DNA from: CATOSP01 sp965197545
GTDB taxonomy: Bacteria > Chloroflexota > Dehalococcoidia > Lucifugimonadales > UBA3495
Direction: 5' to 3'
Length of the DNA stretch: 64,000 nucleotides
Assembly: GCA_965197545.1 (NCBI GenBank)
Contig: CBDANJ010000005.1
Span: forward strand, 1 to 64,000
This document shows, piece by piece, positions 26,121 to 35,005 of this stretch (positions within the stretch are counted from its first letter, which is position 1; every line of letters starts with the position of its first letter). The position numbers and the translations under genes are program-made. Below the pieces are notes generated by a model. The model searched no databases, had not been told where the DNA came from, and saw only the letters and a list, made by a program, of their open reading frames with translations.

Positions 26121-27251
26121 ATGTCACTTGTTTGCATCGAAGCTTCATCTTCCGGGCTCGCCGCCCTTTCCCTCATCGGGGTTATGCTTCTGTGCAATCC
26201 CCCCGCCTGGGCCAAGCCTGCTGAAACAATTCCACAAGACCTCGAGACCGTTCCGGATTTAAACCAGCTTCAGCAGGAGGTGCTGGAGTTTTGGTCGCTG
26301 GTGGTCCAGGGGAAAAAGTTTCAAGCCTTGCGCTATGTCGCGGAAGGACAAGACCACTTTCTGAACTGGAAGTGGCCTCTAGTTCGATCCTACCGGGTAA
26401 CGAATCTGGATTTGAAGAATGGATCGGACGAGGTTCTCGTCACGACAACGGCCATGGTCAGCCCTCCGGGGTTCGAGGCGGCGTTGAGTTGGCCGGTTCG
26501 GCAACGATGGGTCTTCCGGGACCAAGACTGGCGAATCCTGGTTGAAGGATCGAACCCGGCAGCCGTCTTTGGGGGGAAGAGCCGGATCCGGACAACGTCT
26601 GGGCGCGATCAGGCGGAGACCCTCAAGCAGTTCAAGCGACTCCAGATTGGGCCAAAGCGGATCCATTTCGGTGCGGTTCTCCAGGGAGAAACGATCTGGC
26701 AGGAGCTCACCTACAAAAACGAAGGCGAGCTTGGGATCCGGGTACGAGTGATCCAGTCCCCACGCTGGGTGGCTCTTGATCGGAGCGATTTTATTGCCGG
26801 TCCAGAGGACGAAGGGACGTGGCTTCTGGGTGTGTTTACGGAGAATCTAGAGGGCGAGGTTCAGGGGGAGCTCACTCTGGAATTGAGCCACGGCACGGTT
26901 CGTCAGGAACAAATGGTTTCGGTTCTGGGATCGATCACACCGCCTCTGAGCCTCGCTCCAGGACGCTTGGTTCTCGTCCCGGGAATTTCCTATGAAATTC
27001 GGGTTCAAAATCACACCCACCAAGAAGTCCGCATTGCTGAAATTGTGTCGCCGGTGGACTTTCTTGTAGCGAAGTGGTCTTCATCGGCGAGCGGCCACAT
27101 CGTTCCAGATGGCAGTGCGGCCCTGAAGGTCACATGGGACGCAGACCGTGCGCCTCAGGACTGGAGCGGGGGGATCCTGCGGCTGCTTTTGGATCAGCCC
27201 GTAGCCGGTCGGTCGGAGCTCACGGTTCCGATCCTGCGACAGTTTCCCTAA
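26121..27251 (+). CDS. exported DUF1573-like protein
   Basis: 376 residues from MSLVCIEASS, chosen for AAAGGCG just before it; an in-frame ATG at 26067 would put 18 charged residues ahead of the signal. A hydrophobic signal (LAALSLIGVMLLCNPPAWA) is followed by a region resembling an NTF2-like fold (EVLEFWSLVVQGKKFQALRY) and Ig-like modules: IGPKRIHFGAVLQGETIWQE is a DUF1573-type motif. Probably periplasmic or surface-bound; function unknown. Confidence 0.6.
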   Translation: MSLVCIEASSSGLAALSLIGVMLLCNPPAWAKPAETIPQDLETVPDLNQLQQEVLEFWSLVVQGKKFQALRYVAEGQDHFLNWKWPLVRSYRVTNLDLKNGSDEVLVTTTAMVSPPGFEAALSWPVRQRWVFRDQDWRILVEGSNPAAVFGGKSRIRTTSGRDQAETLKQFKRLQIGPKRIHFGAVLQGETIWQELTYKNEGELGIRVRVIQSPRWVALDRSDFIAGPEDEGTWLLGVFTENLEGEVQGELTLELSHGTVRQEQMVSVLGSITPPLSLAPGRLVLVPGISYEIRVQNHTHQEVRIAEIVSPVDFLVAKWSSSASGHIVPDGSAALKVTWDADRAPQDWSGGILRLLLDQPVAGRSELTVPILRQFP

Positions 27252-27257
27252 AGAACA

Positions 27258-28285
27258 ATGGGCTTTTTGGTCGAACGATTCTCACCGAGCAACCCCTTGC
27301 GAGGTGACGGGTTTCCCCTGCTGGTTCTCTTCGGAGCCTTTGGGCTCGCCGGTTGTGTCTCCAAGCCGACCTTGGAGATGTTTCAGGAGGATGATCCGCC
27401 GTGCTACGACCGCTCGGACCAACCCCAGACCGCGGTCGTGGATACCCACGTGCACTTCCGGCCGTTTGGAGGTGTCGCGATTCTGTTCGAGGAGACCGTT
27501 TCCTACCTGAAGGAGGCCAGCGTTCTGTTTGCCAACATCTATGGCATCGGTCAGGCGCTGCCACCGGAGTCCTCCTGCACGTACTACTTGGATTGCCCCG
27601 AAACGCCCGTGACGCCGACGTTCAAAAACGATTTCGTCAATGCCGCCAACTACAGCACAAACACCTCAATGGATGTCCATTTGACGCTTGCGATGACCTT
27701 CCCGGACTTGTCGCAACCCGAGTCGATTCTTCCTGGGATGCAGCTGTTGGAGAAGGAGTACCCGGGCGCCTTCAAGTGGATGGGCGAGGTCAATCTGGTG
27801 AAGCAGGCCTTGTTCGACAATGGGCGGGAGCCGGTCTCCGCCGCCCTGGAGGAGTGCTCGCCGTTTATGGAGGTGCTCCGCTTGTATCCCGAGGACACGA
27901 TTGTCTGGATGCCCTCCAGCACACCAGTACGATGGCGGCGCTGTTGGACCGCTACCCCAATCTGATGCTGGATATCTCCTGGCGAGGGATTGACGATCTC
28001 TACTTCTCGGGCCCGAGCAAGAAGAGGTTCTACGTTGCGTTCCTGAATGACTACTCGGAACGGGTACTGCCTGGGACGGACTTTTTGGCATCGAGGGACA
28101 AGGACATCGACGTGTACCGAACGAAGCTCTGGATCACGAGCGGGATCCTTCGCGATCTGAACGACACCGCTTTCCGGAACATCGGGTGCAATTAAACAAA
28201 GGTACCCAACATCGCCTTGGGGGAGAACTATTTCCGTCTGTTGGAGCTGGACTACACCGCGCCGTCCATATGCGCGAGTCGATAG
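27258..28285 (+). pseudogene. amidohydrolase-family lipoprotein, broken
   Basis: The N-terminus ends LAGC, a lipobox. The first frame carries VVDTHVHFRPFGG, the HxH metal site of amidohydrolases, and runs to YPEDTIVWM near 27910. The family sequence resumes in another frame (LDALQHTSTMAALLDRYPNL, then LMLDISWRGIDDLYFS) with an intervening segment missing. An in-frame TAA at 28193-28195 splits off the end (NIALGENYFRLLELDY). At least two lesions make it non-functional. Confidence 0.75.
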
Positions 28286-28349
28286 GAGGGCTTGGAGGTC
28301 CCCGCTCGTGGTGCGTCGACGATACGGGCCCTCGCGTCGGCCGATCCGC

Positions 28350-30731
28350 TTAGTCTTCCCGGGGAATCGATGCGATCCACTCTCCGGTCAGATCGCCGAA
28401 CAGAGCGAAGCTCTCCACCGCTCCGTCCTGGGAGAACACCCGGAAGCCTCCCCCCCGTTGGCCGGACGTCTCTGGGATCAATTCAAAAAGGAGTTTGGCC
28501 AAGCGGGCGCCTGGATCGAGCTGAAAGTCGGCGGCCCCGACCACCTGGCCCGACGCATCGAACGCTTCCACGGTCCCGTCAACCGGCATTCTCCCCCGGT
28601 TTTTGATGGCCAATCCGGTAAAGAAGCCCTGATCCTGTACCACATGGGTGTAAAGGGCGTCCTTATCCGCCCCACGGAAAAGCGGAATCGTGGCCGAGTA
28701 CCGGCCATCCAAGCTCTTGAACCGAACCGACCCGTTGATGCTGCGGGGGACCAGGTAAGGGCCGAGAAAAGCATTCAGGAGCTCGATCTCAAGGGAGCCC
28801 GTGAGCAACTCGGCCGTGGACAAGCCGAACAGAACTGAAAAGTCGACAACCCTCTGCTCGCGGGGTGCCAAAATAAAATCCGGCGAGACGAGGATGGCTT
28901 GGCCGAAATCGTCAAGGACCAAAATGCGAAGCTCCGCGTCCTTGAACCCGTCGCTGTTGATGAGGTTGAGCTCTGTCTCCAGACCGGCCCCGAGCCCGAT
29001 GTGGGCGATTCCATAGGATGGCCGCAGAGAAGTCGTCTGGGCTGGTAGGTAATTGATCGTCTTTTCGTTTCCAAACGTCTCATGCGCCACCACTCCCTCT
29101 CCGGTGGCCTCGCCCCGGATGTACCCCCCCTGAAAGTCCGACAGCTCGACGGCAAAGAAGGTCCCAACACTCTCTGAGATCGTCCCCCGCGGACCCAGAG
29201 CTCGGTCGGTCGAGGACACCCTCTCCCCGTTGCCGTCATAGAGGGATGCCCGGATCTCGGTGTCGGCTTTTTCCGATGGATTGAACAAGTGCACGACCGT
29301 GAACGGCTCCTCTCCCTCCCGGGAGATGTTCGGAAGCAGGAACCGGGTGCGCGGAGGTTGACTCGCCGCCCCGCCGCCGCCCCGGGTTTGATCGTCCCCC
29401 AGCAGGAAGATTGCTCCGATTTCGGCTCGCCGGGTGCGTGCTGCGATCGTTCCGGCCTCGACCTCCAGAATCCCGGACCCCAAAACCTCTTCAATCGCCA
29501 CCGAGACCTGCTCCCCCTGACCGACCGGCAAGGAAGCCGGATTCACGATATCCGGCCCCAAGACCAGACGGCCCTCCGGGCCCAACGCCTCCAGGCGGAC
29601 GTTTAGATCCAGGCTGCTTCGATTCGTGAACTGGAGCCGGAGCGGCCCGAGACGGAAACTGATCGGGAAATAGGTCTCAAATTCCGGTAAAGGGAGTTCC
29701 TCCTCGGGAGGAACAAACTTCGTCTGATACCGAGGAATGCAAGGATTTCCGCCACACTGCTCATCCTCTTCCGGAGCCAGCGTGGCCTGCAGGAATACGG
29801 CCGCGGGTTGTGCCACCACCGGCAGCCCTTCCGGCGGCTGCGAGTCGTCCGTGGATTCATCTTCCGGAGTGTCCATTTCGACCGTGTAGTCGAGTTGGAA
29901 CGCCTCCACTCGCTGATTGCTGGCCACCTGCGGCGTAAACTCATACGTGATCGTCCGATCGTCGTCCCCGGTCGGCAGTTTGGTTTCAGACCCTTCCGCC
30001 ACGGTGAGGGTTGCTCTCGATACGGTTGAGGGCACCGAATCGGGAAAGGTGACCGAAACCCCTTCAGGCAGACCGGTGATTCGGATCTGCACGCGGGTGG
30101 GGGCGTTTTGATTGAATTGCCCGGTGTTCCCCGAGAAGGCTGAAGCAAAACCCTCCTTGAGGGTCAATGTCAGGTCCGTCGGCCGAAAAGACCTCTCCGG
30201 AAGGATGAAGACCACATTCGACTCCAAATCAACTTCCAGGCCAGGTAGAACCTTTGAGATGACCTCGACAGAACGATAGCGCTCGAGGATGAAGAAGTCC
30301 GACCTAGGCACAACGCTCAGGTTCGCCACAACTCGCTCAGCATCCGTCGCGGCCACATCGAGGCGAACCCCGCTCAGAGTCAGGACTTCGCCGTTATTGA
30401 TCTCCTCGCGAATCCGGACCGTGAGGATTCCCGAGGCCAGGTCGGTTGGCTCGATGGACACTCTGGCACTGTCGGAAACGACCCCGGTATCCTCAATGGG
30501 GATGCCGTAATCGATCACGATTTCACCCGGTCCCGCAGAGCCGGCGGACACGGCAAAAAGAAGGGTTCCAGAGAGCGCCGATCGATTCGTCTTCGCCACC
30601 TCTGTCGGATTGCTGACGACGGCGACAAATCCCTGAGCCAGAAGCGGCGGCTGCGAGAGGAAAACGGACAGGGCGATGCACAAAGAAAGCAGACCCCAGA
30701 AAATGCCAGCTTGGTTTTTGTAGCGGAACAT
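28350..30731 (-). CDS. large exported protein, 793 residues
   Basis: The signal peptide spans about residues 1-33 (GLLSLCIALSVFLSQPPLLA). The following beta-rich modules include one shared with the protein at 24405-25844 (LTLKEGFASAF, GLPEGVSVTF) and later repeats of FLLPNISREGEEPFTVVHLF type. A short Cys pair (CGGNPC) lies near residue 330. No catalytic motif. TATAAT lies 6 bp before the ATG with no separate ribosome site beyond AGGCGG, so the transcript may be nearly leaderless. Confidence 0.7.
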   Translation of the reverse strand: MFRYKNQAGIFWGLLSLCIALSVFLSQPPLLAQGFVAVVSNPTEVAKTNRSALSGTLLFAVSAGSAGPGEIVIDYGIPIEDTGVVSDSARVSIEPTDLASGILTVRIREEINNGEVLTLSGVRLDVAATDAERVVANLSVVPRSDFFILERYRSVEVISKVLPGLEVDLESNVVFILPERSFRPTDLTLTLKEGFASAFSGNTGQFNQNAPTRVQIRITGLPEGVSVTFPDSVPSTVSRATLTVAEGSETKLPTGDDDRTITYEFTPQVASNQRVEAFQLDYTVEMDTPEDESTDDSQPPEGLPVVAQPAAVFLQATLAPEEDEQCGGNPCIPRYQTKFVPPEEELPLPEFETYFPISFRLGPLRLQFTNRSSLDLNVRLEALGPEGRLVLGPDIVNPASLPVGQGEQVSVAIEEVLGSGILEVEAGTIAARTRRAEIGAIFLLGDDQTRGGGGAASQPPRTRFLLPNISREGEEPFTVVHLFNPSEKADTEIRASLYDGNGERVSSTDRALGPRGTISESVGTFFAVELSDFQGGYIRGEATGEGVVAHETFGNEKTINYLPAQTTSLRPSYGIAHIGLGAGLETELNLINSDGFKDAELRILVLDDFGQAILVSPDFILAPREQRVVDFSVLFGLSTAELLTGSLEIELLNAFLGPYLVPRSINGSVRFKSLDGRYSATIPLFRGADKDALYTHVVQDQGFFTGLAIKNRGRMPVDGTVEAFDASGQVVGAADFQLDPGARLAKLLFELIPETSGQRGGGFRVFSQDGAVESFALFGDLTGEWIASIPRED

Positions 30732-31254
30732 CCGCCTATTATATCGCCTTACTCGAAGTCGTGGCAGAGTAGCTTGAGAGATGCCGTGAGGTGTCTTTGA
30801 GTGCCGTTCGTCGATCCTGAGGAATTCTCGGGCGGGTTATGGCCCCATGGTTACAGAGCGGCTGGAGCCTGATATCCCCGGAAGCGCTCACCCTGGAACT
30901 CCCCATGAAATCCTGGAACGGCCAGGAGGTAATCTGCATCACCGAAATTCTGACCCCTAAGAGTCCAATGGGGTGCGGGTGCGGACCCCGGAGGATTGGA
31001 ATGGAAGGATCTACGGCTGGTCCTGGCTGAACCCATGGGCGGCCGCAGTGGGAATTGAGGAAGACGGCAGATCGGACCAACGATATCGGAATTTTACCGA
31101 AAGGGCGTTGATTCCCCGGCCCACTGCGACCAGAAATAAACTTTACCCTGATTTCCCTGAAAATTGAAGTGTTTTCCGCAACAAATGTCTGCTCCACCGG
31201 GCGGGGCAGCTCAGGAGGGATTTCCTTTTGGGAGTGTGCTCTAGGACAGTGCGG
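30732..31254. other. gene-poor stretch
   Basis: No start, family or repeat could be supported here on either strand. A long minus-strand open frame crosses it, but its only protein-like part is the repA remnant further right. Confidence 0.5.
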
Positions 31255-31383
31255 CCAGGAGAGCCGTAGCGGCCGCTTGAGCGCAAAGGTCCGGCAGGTG
31301 GCCCAGAGATAGAGATCGAGGTTCAACGAGGAGAGTTTGAGGGTTGAAGGCGCTCGACCGCGACTAAGCATCTGAGTATCGGG
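31255..31383 (-). pseudogene. repA: repA internal remnant
   Basis: LNLDLYLWATCRTFALKRPL followed by RLSW matches RepA LGLDLYLWLTYRTF...RLTW. The flanking codons are frameshifted. About 40 codons survive. Confidence 0.65.
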
Positions 31384-31387
31384 GTTG

Positions 31388-31657
31388 TCAACTACGCGCC
31401 TTAAGCCACTTGGCAAGTAAGTCCTCGACGAGTTCACTGAACTCCTGGCCTTTGCCCTCTTGCAGCAGCGCAATTTTGACGCCCTGGTGGGTGTGCCTGC
31501 GAATGTAGGCAGTGACCTGCTCGAAGTCTGGATCGTTGCGCTTGCCAGGTGGTCTTCCCCTCCGCCGCCGTTTGGTTGACACCACCAAAGGTGCAGGCTT
31601 GACCGCTGTGTCTTCCCTGTTCTTCGCAGCGTCAATGACCCTCTGGAACTTGCTCAC
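31388..31657 (-). CDS. ParA partner, ribbon-helix-helix-like
   Basis: 89 residues from GTG 31657, overlapping the parA stop by GTGA. A basic N-terminal tail (STKRRRRGRPPGKRNDPDFE) precedes a helix-rich C-terminal half (YIRRHTHQGVKIALLQEGKG then ELVEDLLAKWL). Position and shape fit the small centromere-binding partner of type Ib ParA systems (ParG/ParB-like). It would bind parS and the operator upstream of parA. Confidence 0.65.
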   Translation of the reverse strand: MSKFQRVIDAAKNREDTAVKPAPLVVSTKRRRRGRPPGKRNDPDFEQVTAYIRRHTHQGVKIALLQEGKGQEFSELVEDLLAKWLKARS

Positions 31658-32247
31658 GATAGTATCTCCTTCCCCAGCTTCTCGTAATCCGTCCAAGCCA
31701 GTTGTGCTCGGGGATCCCGGACAGCGAAGACCGGAACGCCTGCTAGAGCGGCCTTTTGAAAAGCAACGAGCCGACGGATACCGACTTCAAAAAGAGGTAC
31801 TGCCCCCTGCTGCAAGAGGCTCCTGGCTTCCTCTCCGTCGCGGCTCGGCCGCGGCGGAATGATGGCGAGCAGAACCCGGTAACTGTTGGCTCCGATGTCC
31901 TGCAGGACCTTAACGGTGAGCATGAGCGCGTCCAAGGCCAGCACGTCCGGCGTCGTGGGAATGACGAGTAAATCGCAGCCGTCTGCAAGGGCCTTGAGAT
32001 CCTCCTCTTCGGGACGCGCCTCGGTGTCGATAATGATGTGCTCGTACTCGCGCGCGTAGCGGGCGGCTTGGCGTTCATCGACGACCTTGAAAGGCAGCCC
32101 TCCTCGTTTACCCCAGACAGTTGCGCTGCGGTTGGCATCCCCGTCAACCAGTAGTGCCGGAGCCCTCTTTTGCAGGTAGGCGGCGAGGTGTACGGCGGTC
32201 GTGGTCTTCCCTACCCCACCCTTGAAGCTGGCAACGGTGATGATCAC
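31654..32247 (-). CDS. parA: ParA-family partition ATPase
   Basis: 197 residues from GTG 32247, short type without an N-terminal HTH. It has the deviant Walker A KGGVGKTTTA at residues 9-18, LLVDGDANRSATVWGKR (switch I-like), EHIIIDTEA and LLVIPTTPDVLALDAL. It would segregate the replicon with the RHH partner encoded 3'. A fragment with the same promoter is duplicated at 22001-22145. Confidence 0.9.
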   Translation of the reverse strand: MIITVASFKGGVGKTTTAVHLAAYLQKRAPALLVDGDANRSATVWGKRGGLPFKVVDERQAARYAREYEHIIIDTEARPEEEDLKALADGCDLLVIPTTPDVLALDALMLTVKVLQDIGANSYRVLLAIIPPRPSRDGEEARSLLQQGAVPLFEVGIRRLVAFQKAALAGVPVFAVRDPRAQLAWTDYEKLGKEILS

Positions 32248-32313
32248 TGCCTGCGATTATACCAAAAGTCCGAGTGTTTGAGTATATAAACTTTTGAAAG
32301 TTTGGATGTTTGA
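32248..32313 (-). promoter_or_regulatory. parA promoter/operator
   Basis: On the minus strand AAACTTT-CA-AAAGTTT is a perfect inverted repeat and TATAAT ends 8 nt before GTG, leaving no room for a ribosome site. The transcript is therefore predicted to start at or next to the start codon. The whole region is copied at 22001-22066. Confidence 0.65.
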
Positions 32314-32490
32314 AAAAATTTACAGGTGAGCCCATGGCGTGAATCCACCACCACGACTTTCCTGGAAAGCGGAAATCGCAACCAGGAGAGCTTTGAGGGT
32401 TTGCGGGATTGACCTGGTGCGCGACAAGCCTTGGCCTTCAGTCCGGGGAGGGATAGCGCGGACGGCGCAGCCGTCCTTTGGGTTGGCCGT

Positions 32491-32904
32491 TCAGAGAGGT
32501 GTCTGCTGCTGTTCGATGTACTGGCGCACGATGGAGATCGGTGCACCGCCGCAGGATGAGGCAAAGTAGGACGGCGACCAGAGCACGCCCTTCCAGTAGC
32601 GTTTCTCGATGTCGGGTCGCTCTCTGCGCAGCAGGCGACTGGACACGCCTTTCAGGCTGTTCACCAGACTCGAAACGGCTACCTTAGGCGGATATTCCAC
32701 CAACAGGTGAACATGATCATCTCCGCCGTCCATATCGATCAGGGTGGCCTCGAAGTCGGCACAGACCTTGGTAAAGATCGTACGAAGTCGCTTGATGGCA
32801 TCGCCGTCGAACACCTGGCGGCGATACTTTGCCACAAATACCAAGTGTATATGAATCTTGAAAATACAATATCTTCCGTGTCTTATATCCTTGTAATCTG
32901 TCAT
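32491..32904 (-). CDS. tnpA: IS200/IS605 TnpA, Y1 HUH transposase
   Basis: 137 residues from ATG 32904 (MTDYKDIRHGRY). The HUH motif is HVH in GGDDHVHLLVEYP and the catalytic Tyr sits in VRQYIEQQ. It cuts single-stranded IS ends at the subterminal hairpins. It appears intact. Confidence 0.95.
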   Translation of the reverse strand: MTDYKDIRHGRYCIFKIHIHLVFVAKYRRQVFDGDAIKRLRTIFTKVCADFEATLIDMDGGDDHVHLLVEYPPKVAVSSLVNSLKGVSSRLLRRERPDIEKRYWKGVLWSPSYFASSCGGAPISIVRQYIEQQQTPL

Positions 32905-32919
32905 AGACCAAATTATAAT

Positions 32920-34140
32920 GTTCTCCTGAAACGCCTGCAAACCTTCAAGTTCGAGACGCGGCCCAGTGGTCAGCAGAAACAACGCATGCGCCGCTTCGCG
33001 GGCTCACGCCGTTTCGTGTTCAATCGTGCCTTGGCTTTGCAGAAGGAATGCCACAAGCAAGGCGAGAAGCGGCTCGGCTACGCCGGTCTGTGTCAGTTGC
33101 TCACGGCGTGGCGCCACGCTCCGGAGACGGCATGGCTGGCCGATGCGCCCGCGCACCCTCTGCAACAAGCGCTCAAGGATCTCGAGCAGGCTTATGCCCA
33201 CTTCTTTGCCAAGCGGTGTCGGCTTCCACGCTTCAAGAAGAAAGGCCGATCCGAAAGCTTCCGCTATCCCGACCCGAAACAGATCAAGCTCGATCAAGCC
33301 AACGGCCGCCTTTTTCTACCCAAGCTCGGTTGGTTGCGCTACCGAAACAGCCGCAAGGTCCTGGGGGAGGTGAAGCAGGTCACCGTGTGCCAACTCTGTG
33401 AGAAGTGGTTCGTATCGATCCAGACCGAGCGCTGCGTCGAGCCGCCCCTGCCACAGGGCGGGGCTGTCGGCATCGACCTGGGGATTACTCGCTTTGCTAC
33501 GCTCTCCGATGGTACGTTCTACGCACCGCTCAACAGTTTCAAGCGGCATGAGACTGCCTTGCGCAAAGCGCAGCAGGCGATGAGCCGCAAAACCACGTCC
33601 AGCAACAACTGGAAGAAGGCGAAAGGCCGTGTTCAGCGTCTCCATGCCCGGATCCGCAATGGCCGACGAGACGAGCTGCACAAGACCACGACCACGATCA
33701 GCAAAAACCACGCGATAGTGTGTATCGAGGACTTGAAGGTGAGGAACCTGTCCAAGTCAGCGGCTGGATCAACCGAACAACCGGGCACTCATGTTCGGGC
33801 CAAGTCCGGTCTGAACAAATCCATCCTCGATCAAGGCTGGTTCGAGTTCCGCCGCCAACTGGCCTACAAGCTCCAGTGGTCCGGCGGATTGATGATTCCT
33901 GTACCGCCGCAGAACACGAGTCGTACCTGCCCGTGGTGCGGTCATGTGTCGAAGGACAACCGGCGGACTCAATCCCGGTTCGAGTGTGTGGCATGTGGTT
34001 TAAAGGAAAACGCCGATTTAGTGGGTGCGATCAATATTCTAAGGGCAGGGCTTGCCCGGTTCGCCTGTGAAGTGAGCGGCGCAGTCATGCCGCCAGCAGC
34101 AGGAACCCTCCGAAGCGACTCGCTCAGGCATACAGCCTGA
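32920..34140 (+). CDS. tnpB: TnpB RNA-guided nuclease of IS605
   Basis: About 406 residues. N-terminal region LLKRLQTFKFETRPSGQQKQ; RuvC Asp in GIDLGITRFATLSDG, Glu in CIEDLKVRNLSKSA, zinc finger CPWCGHVSKDN...CVACG and final Asp in ENADLVGAINILRAG are all present. No ATG fits the family start, so translation may begin at a non-ATG codon near 32920-32926. TnpB proteins cut DNA guided by a RNA from the element's right end, favouring element retention. Catalytic residues are complete, so activity is plausible. Confidence 0.9.
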   Translation, partial: VLLKRLQTFKFETRPSGQQKQRMRRFAGSRRFVFNRALALQKECHKQGEKRLGYAGLCQLLTAWRHAPETAWLADAPAHPLQQALKDLEQAYAHFFAKRCRLPRFKKKGRSESFRYPDPKQIKLDQANGRLFLPKLGWLRYRNSRKVLGEVKQVTVCQLCEKWFVSIQTERCVEPPLPQGGAVGIDLGITRFATLSDGTFYAPLNSFKRHETALRKAQQAMSRKTTSSNNWKKAKGRVQRLHARIRNGRRDELHKTTTTISKNHAIVCIEDLKVRNLSKSAAGSTEQPGTHVRAKSGLNKSILDQGWFEFRRQLAYKLQWSGGLMIPVPPQNTSRTCPWCGHVSKDNRRTQSRFECVACGLKENADLVGAINILRAGLARFACEVSGAVMPPAAGTLRSDSLRHTA

Positions 34141-34190
34141 GTGAGCGCCGTAGGAATCGTCGTCCTTTAGGACGGCGAGGATGTCAACAG
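34040..34190 (+). ncRNA. candidate omegaRNA (reRNA) of TnpB
   Basis: By analogy with IS605 elements, the scaffold RNA overlaps the tnpB 3' end and ends at the right boundary; the guide is the adjoining flank. The region contains the CGTCCTTTAGGACG hairpin ending about 12 nt before the boundary, which fits. Existence and ends are inferred. Confidence 0.45.
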
Positions 34191-34381
34191 CGACTAAGTT
34201 CTGGGAGAGTACGACAGTGGCAAACAATAGCGCGAGGCTGAGGGTTCTTCGCATCCCGGCATACACCGCCCCCAGAACCGACTAGCAAGAGCGACAGAGT
34301 GCCGCCTACATCCGAGTTGGGTGCCAAGGTCAGCGCCATTGCCACTACAATTGCCAAACTAACGATGATTCTTGTTGCCAT
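34190..34381 (-). pseudogene. small membrane protein, frameshifted and cut by IS605
   Basis: ATG 34381 after GGGAGAAGAAA gives MATRIIVSLAIVVAMALTLA then TLSLLLV. A one-base shift near 34278 would continue VLGAVYAGMRRTLSLALLFA and TVVLSQN, a second membrane segment, until the IS605 right end. The original function is unknown. Confidence 0.5.
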
Positions 34382-34450
34382 TTTCTTCTCCCTGCATAAT
34401 CACCAGTGAGTAGCATTACGCACCCCCGTGAGTCTCGCGGCTGGAAAGGT

Positions 34451-34900
34451 CTATTGGGGCGCTTTGTCCTTGTCCGCAATGATGGCTCGTGCCCGCTTGG
34501 TGAGGAGTTCCTTCTCTTTGGGCGTAAACCGGATATCTCCGCTGACCCAACGGCTGATATCCCGGGTTGCGATCTCGGTGATGCGCATCTGTTCACCCCG
34601 AAGTGTGATGGGAATGACGCCGGCAATCTCAATCGCCTCCTGGCACTCCCGGATGGATATCGTTGGCGGGGCAGGAGGAATGAGGGGGCGGTCTGCCTCT
34701 GCAATGATGGCCCGCGCCTTCCTGGTAAGCTCTTCCTGGCTGGCGCGCGGAAGGCGGATATCTCCGCTGACCCAGCGCGGCCCCTGGGTTCGGAGGTCTC
34801 TGGTGATGAGCACCTGCTCACCACGAATCATCAGAGGGATGCCGCCTCCGGCGATCCAAATCGCCCTTCGGCAAGCTCCGATGGATATTTTCGGTTTCAT
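34451..34900 (-). CDS. internally duplicated protein, two about 68-residue repeats
   Basis: 149 residues with a good GGAGGAAAGG site. Repeat 1 (about residues 4-70) and repeat 2 (about 80-146) share the order ISI-C-AI-IAG, IRGEQ/LRGEQ, RWVSGDIR, then KARAIIA/KRARAIIA. A Pro-rich linker (PLIPPAPPT) joins them. No signal peptide, so it is cytoplasmic. Unrecognised; the conserved RWVSGDIR could be a ligand or nucleic-acid site. Confidence 0.6.
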   Translation of the reverse strand: MKPKISIGACRRAIWIAGGGIPLMIRGEQVLITRDLRTQGPRWVSGDIRLPRASQEELTRKARAIIAEADRPLIPPAPPTISIRECQEAIEIAGVIPITLRGEQMRITEIATRDISRWVSGDIRFTPKEKELLTKRARAIIADKDKAPQ

Positions 34901-35005
34901 CTTTCCTTTCCTCCGTGGGGTGAAGTAACTTTATCAGGCTGTAGGGAGGGCAGTCGAAGCCGGTGATTACCATAGGCTTAACTGCTCATCCTTGAATTGT
35001 GAGAC

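Larger units (their letters stand above)
32440..34190 (+). mobile_element. IS200/IS605-family element, complete
   Basis: tnpA and tnpB are divergent. The left subterminal hairpin GGACGGCGCAGCCGTCC is at 32460-32476 and the right hairpin CGTCCTTTAGGACG around 34162-34175, with the cleavage end near GATGTCAA (about 34190). The element interrupts a small membrane-protein gene on its right side. Exact ends are estimates. Confidence 0.8.

Noticed and set aside
30739..31635. 298-residue minus-strand open frame
   Set aside because: Only a short internal part matches RepA; the rest has no domain, so it is a chance open frame over a repA relic.
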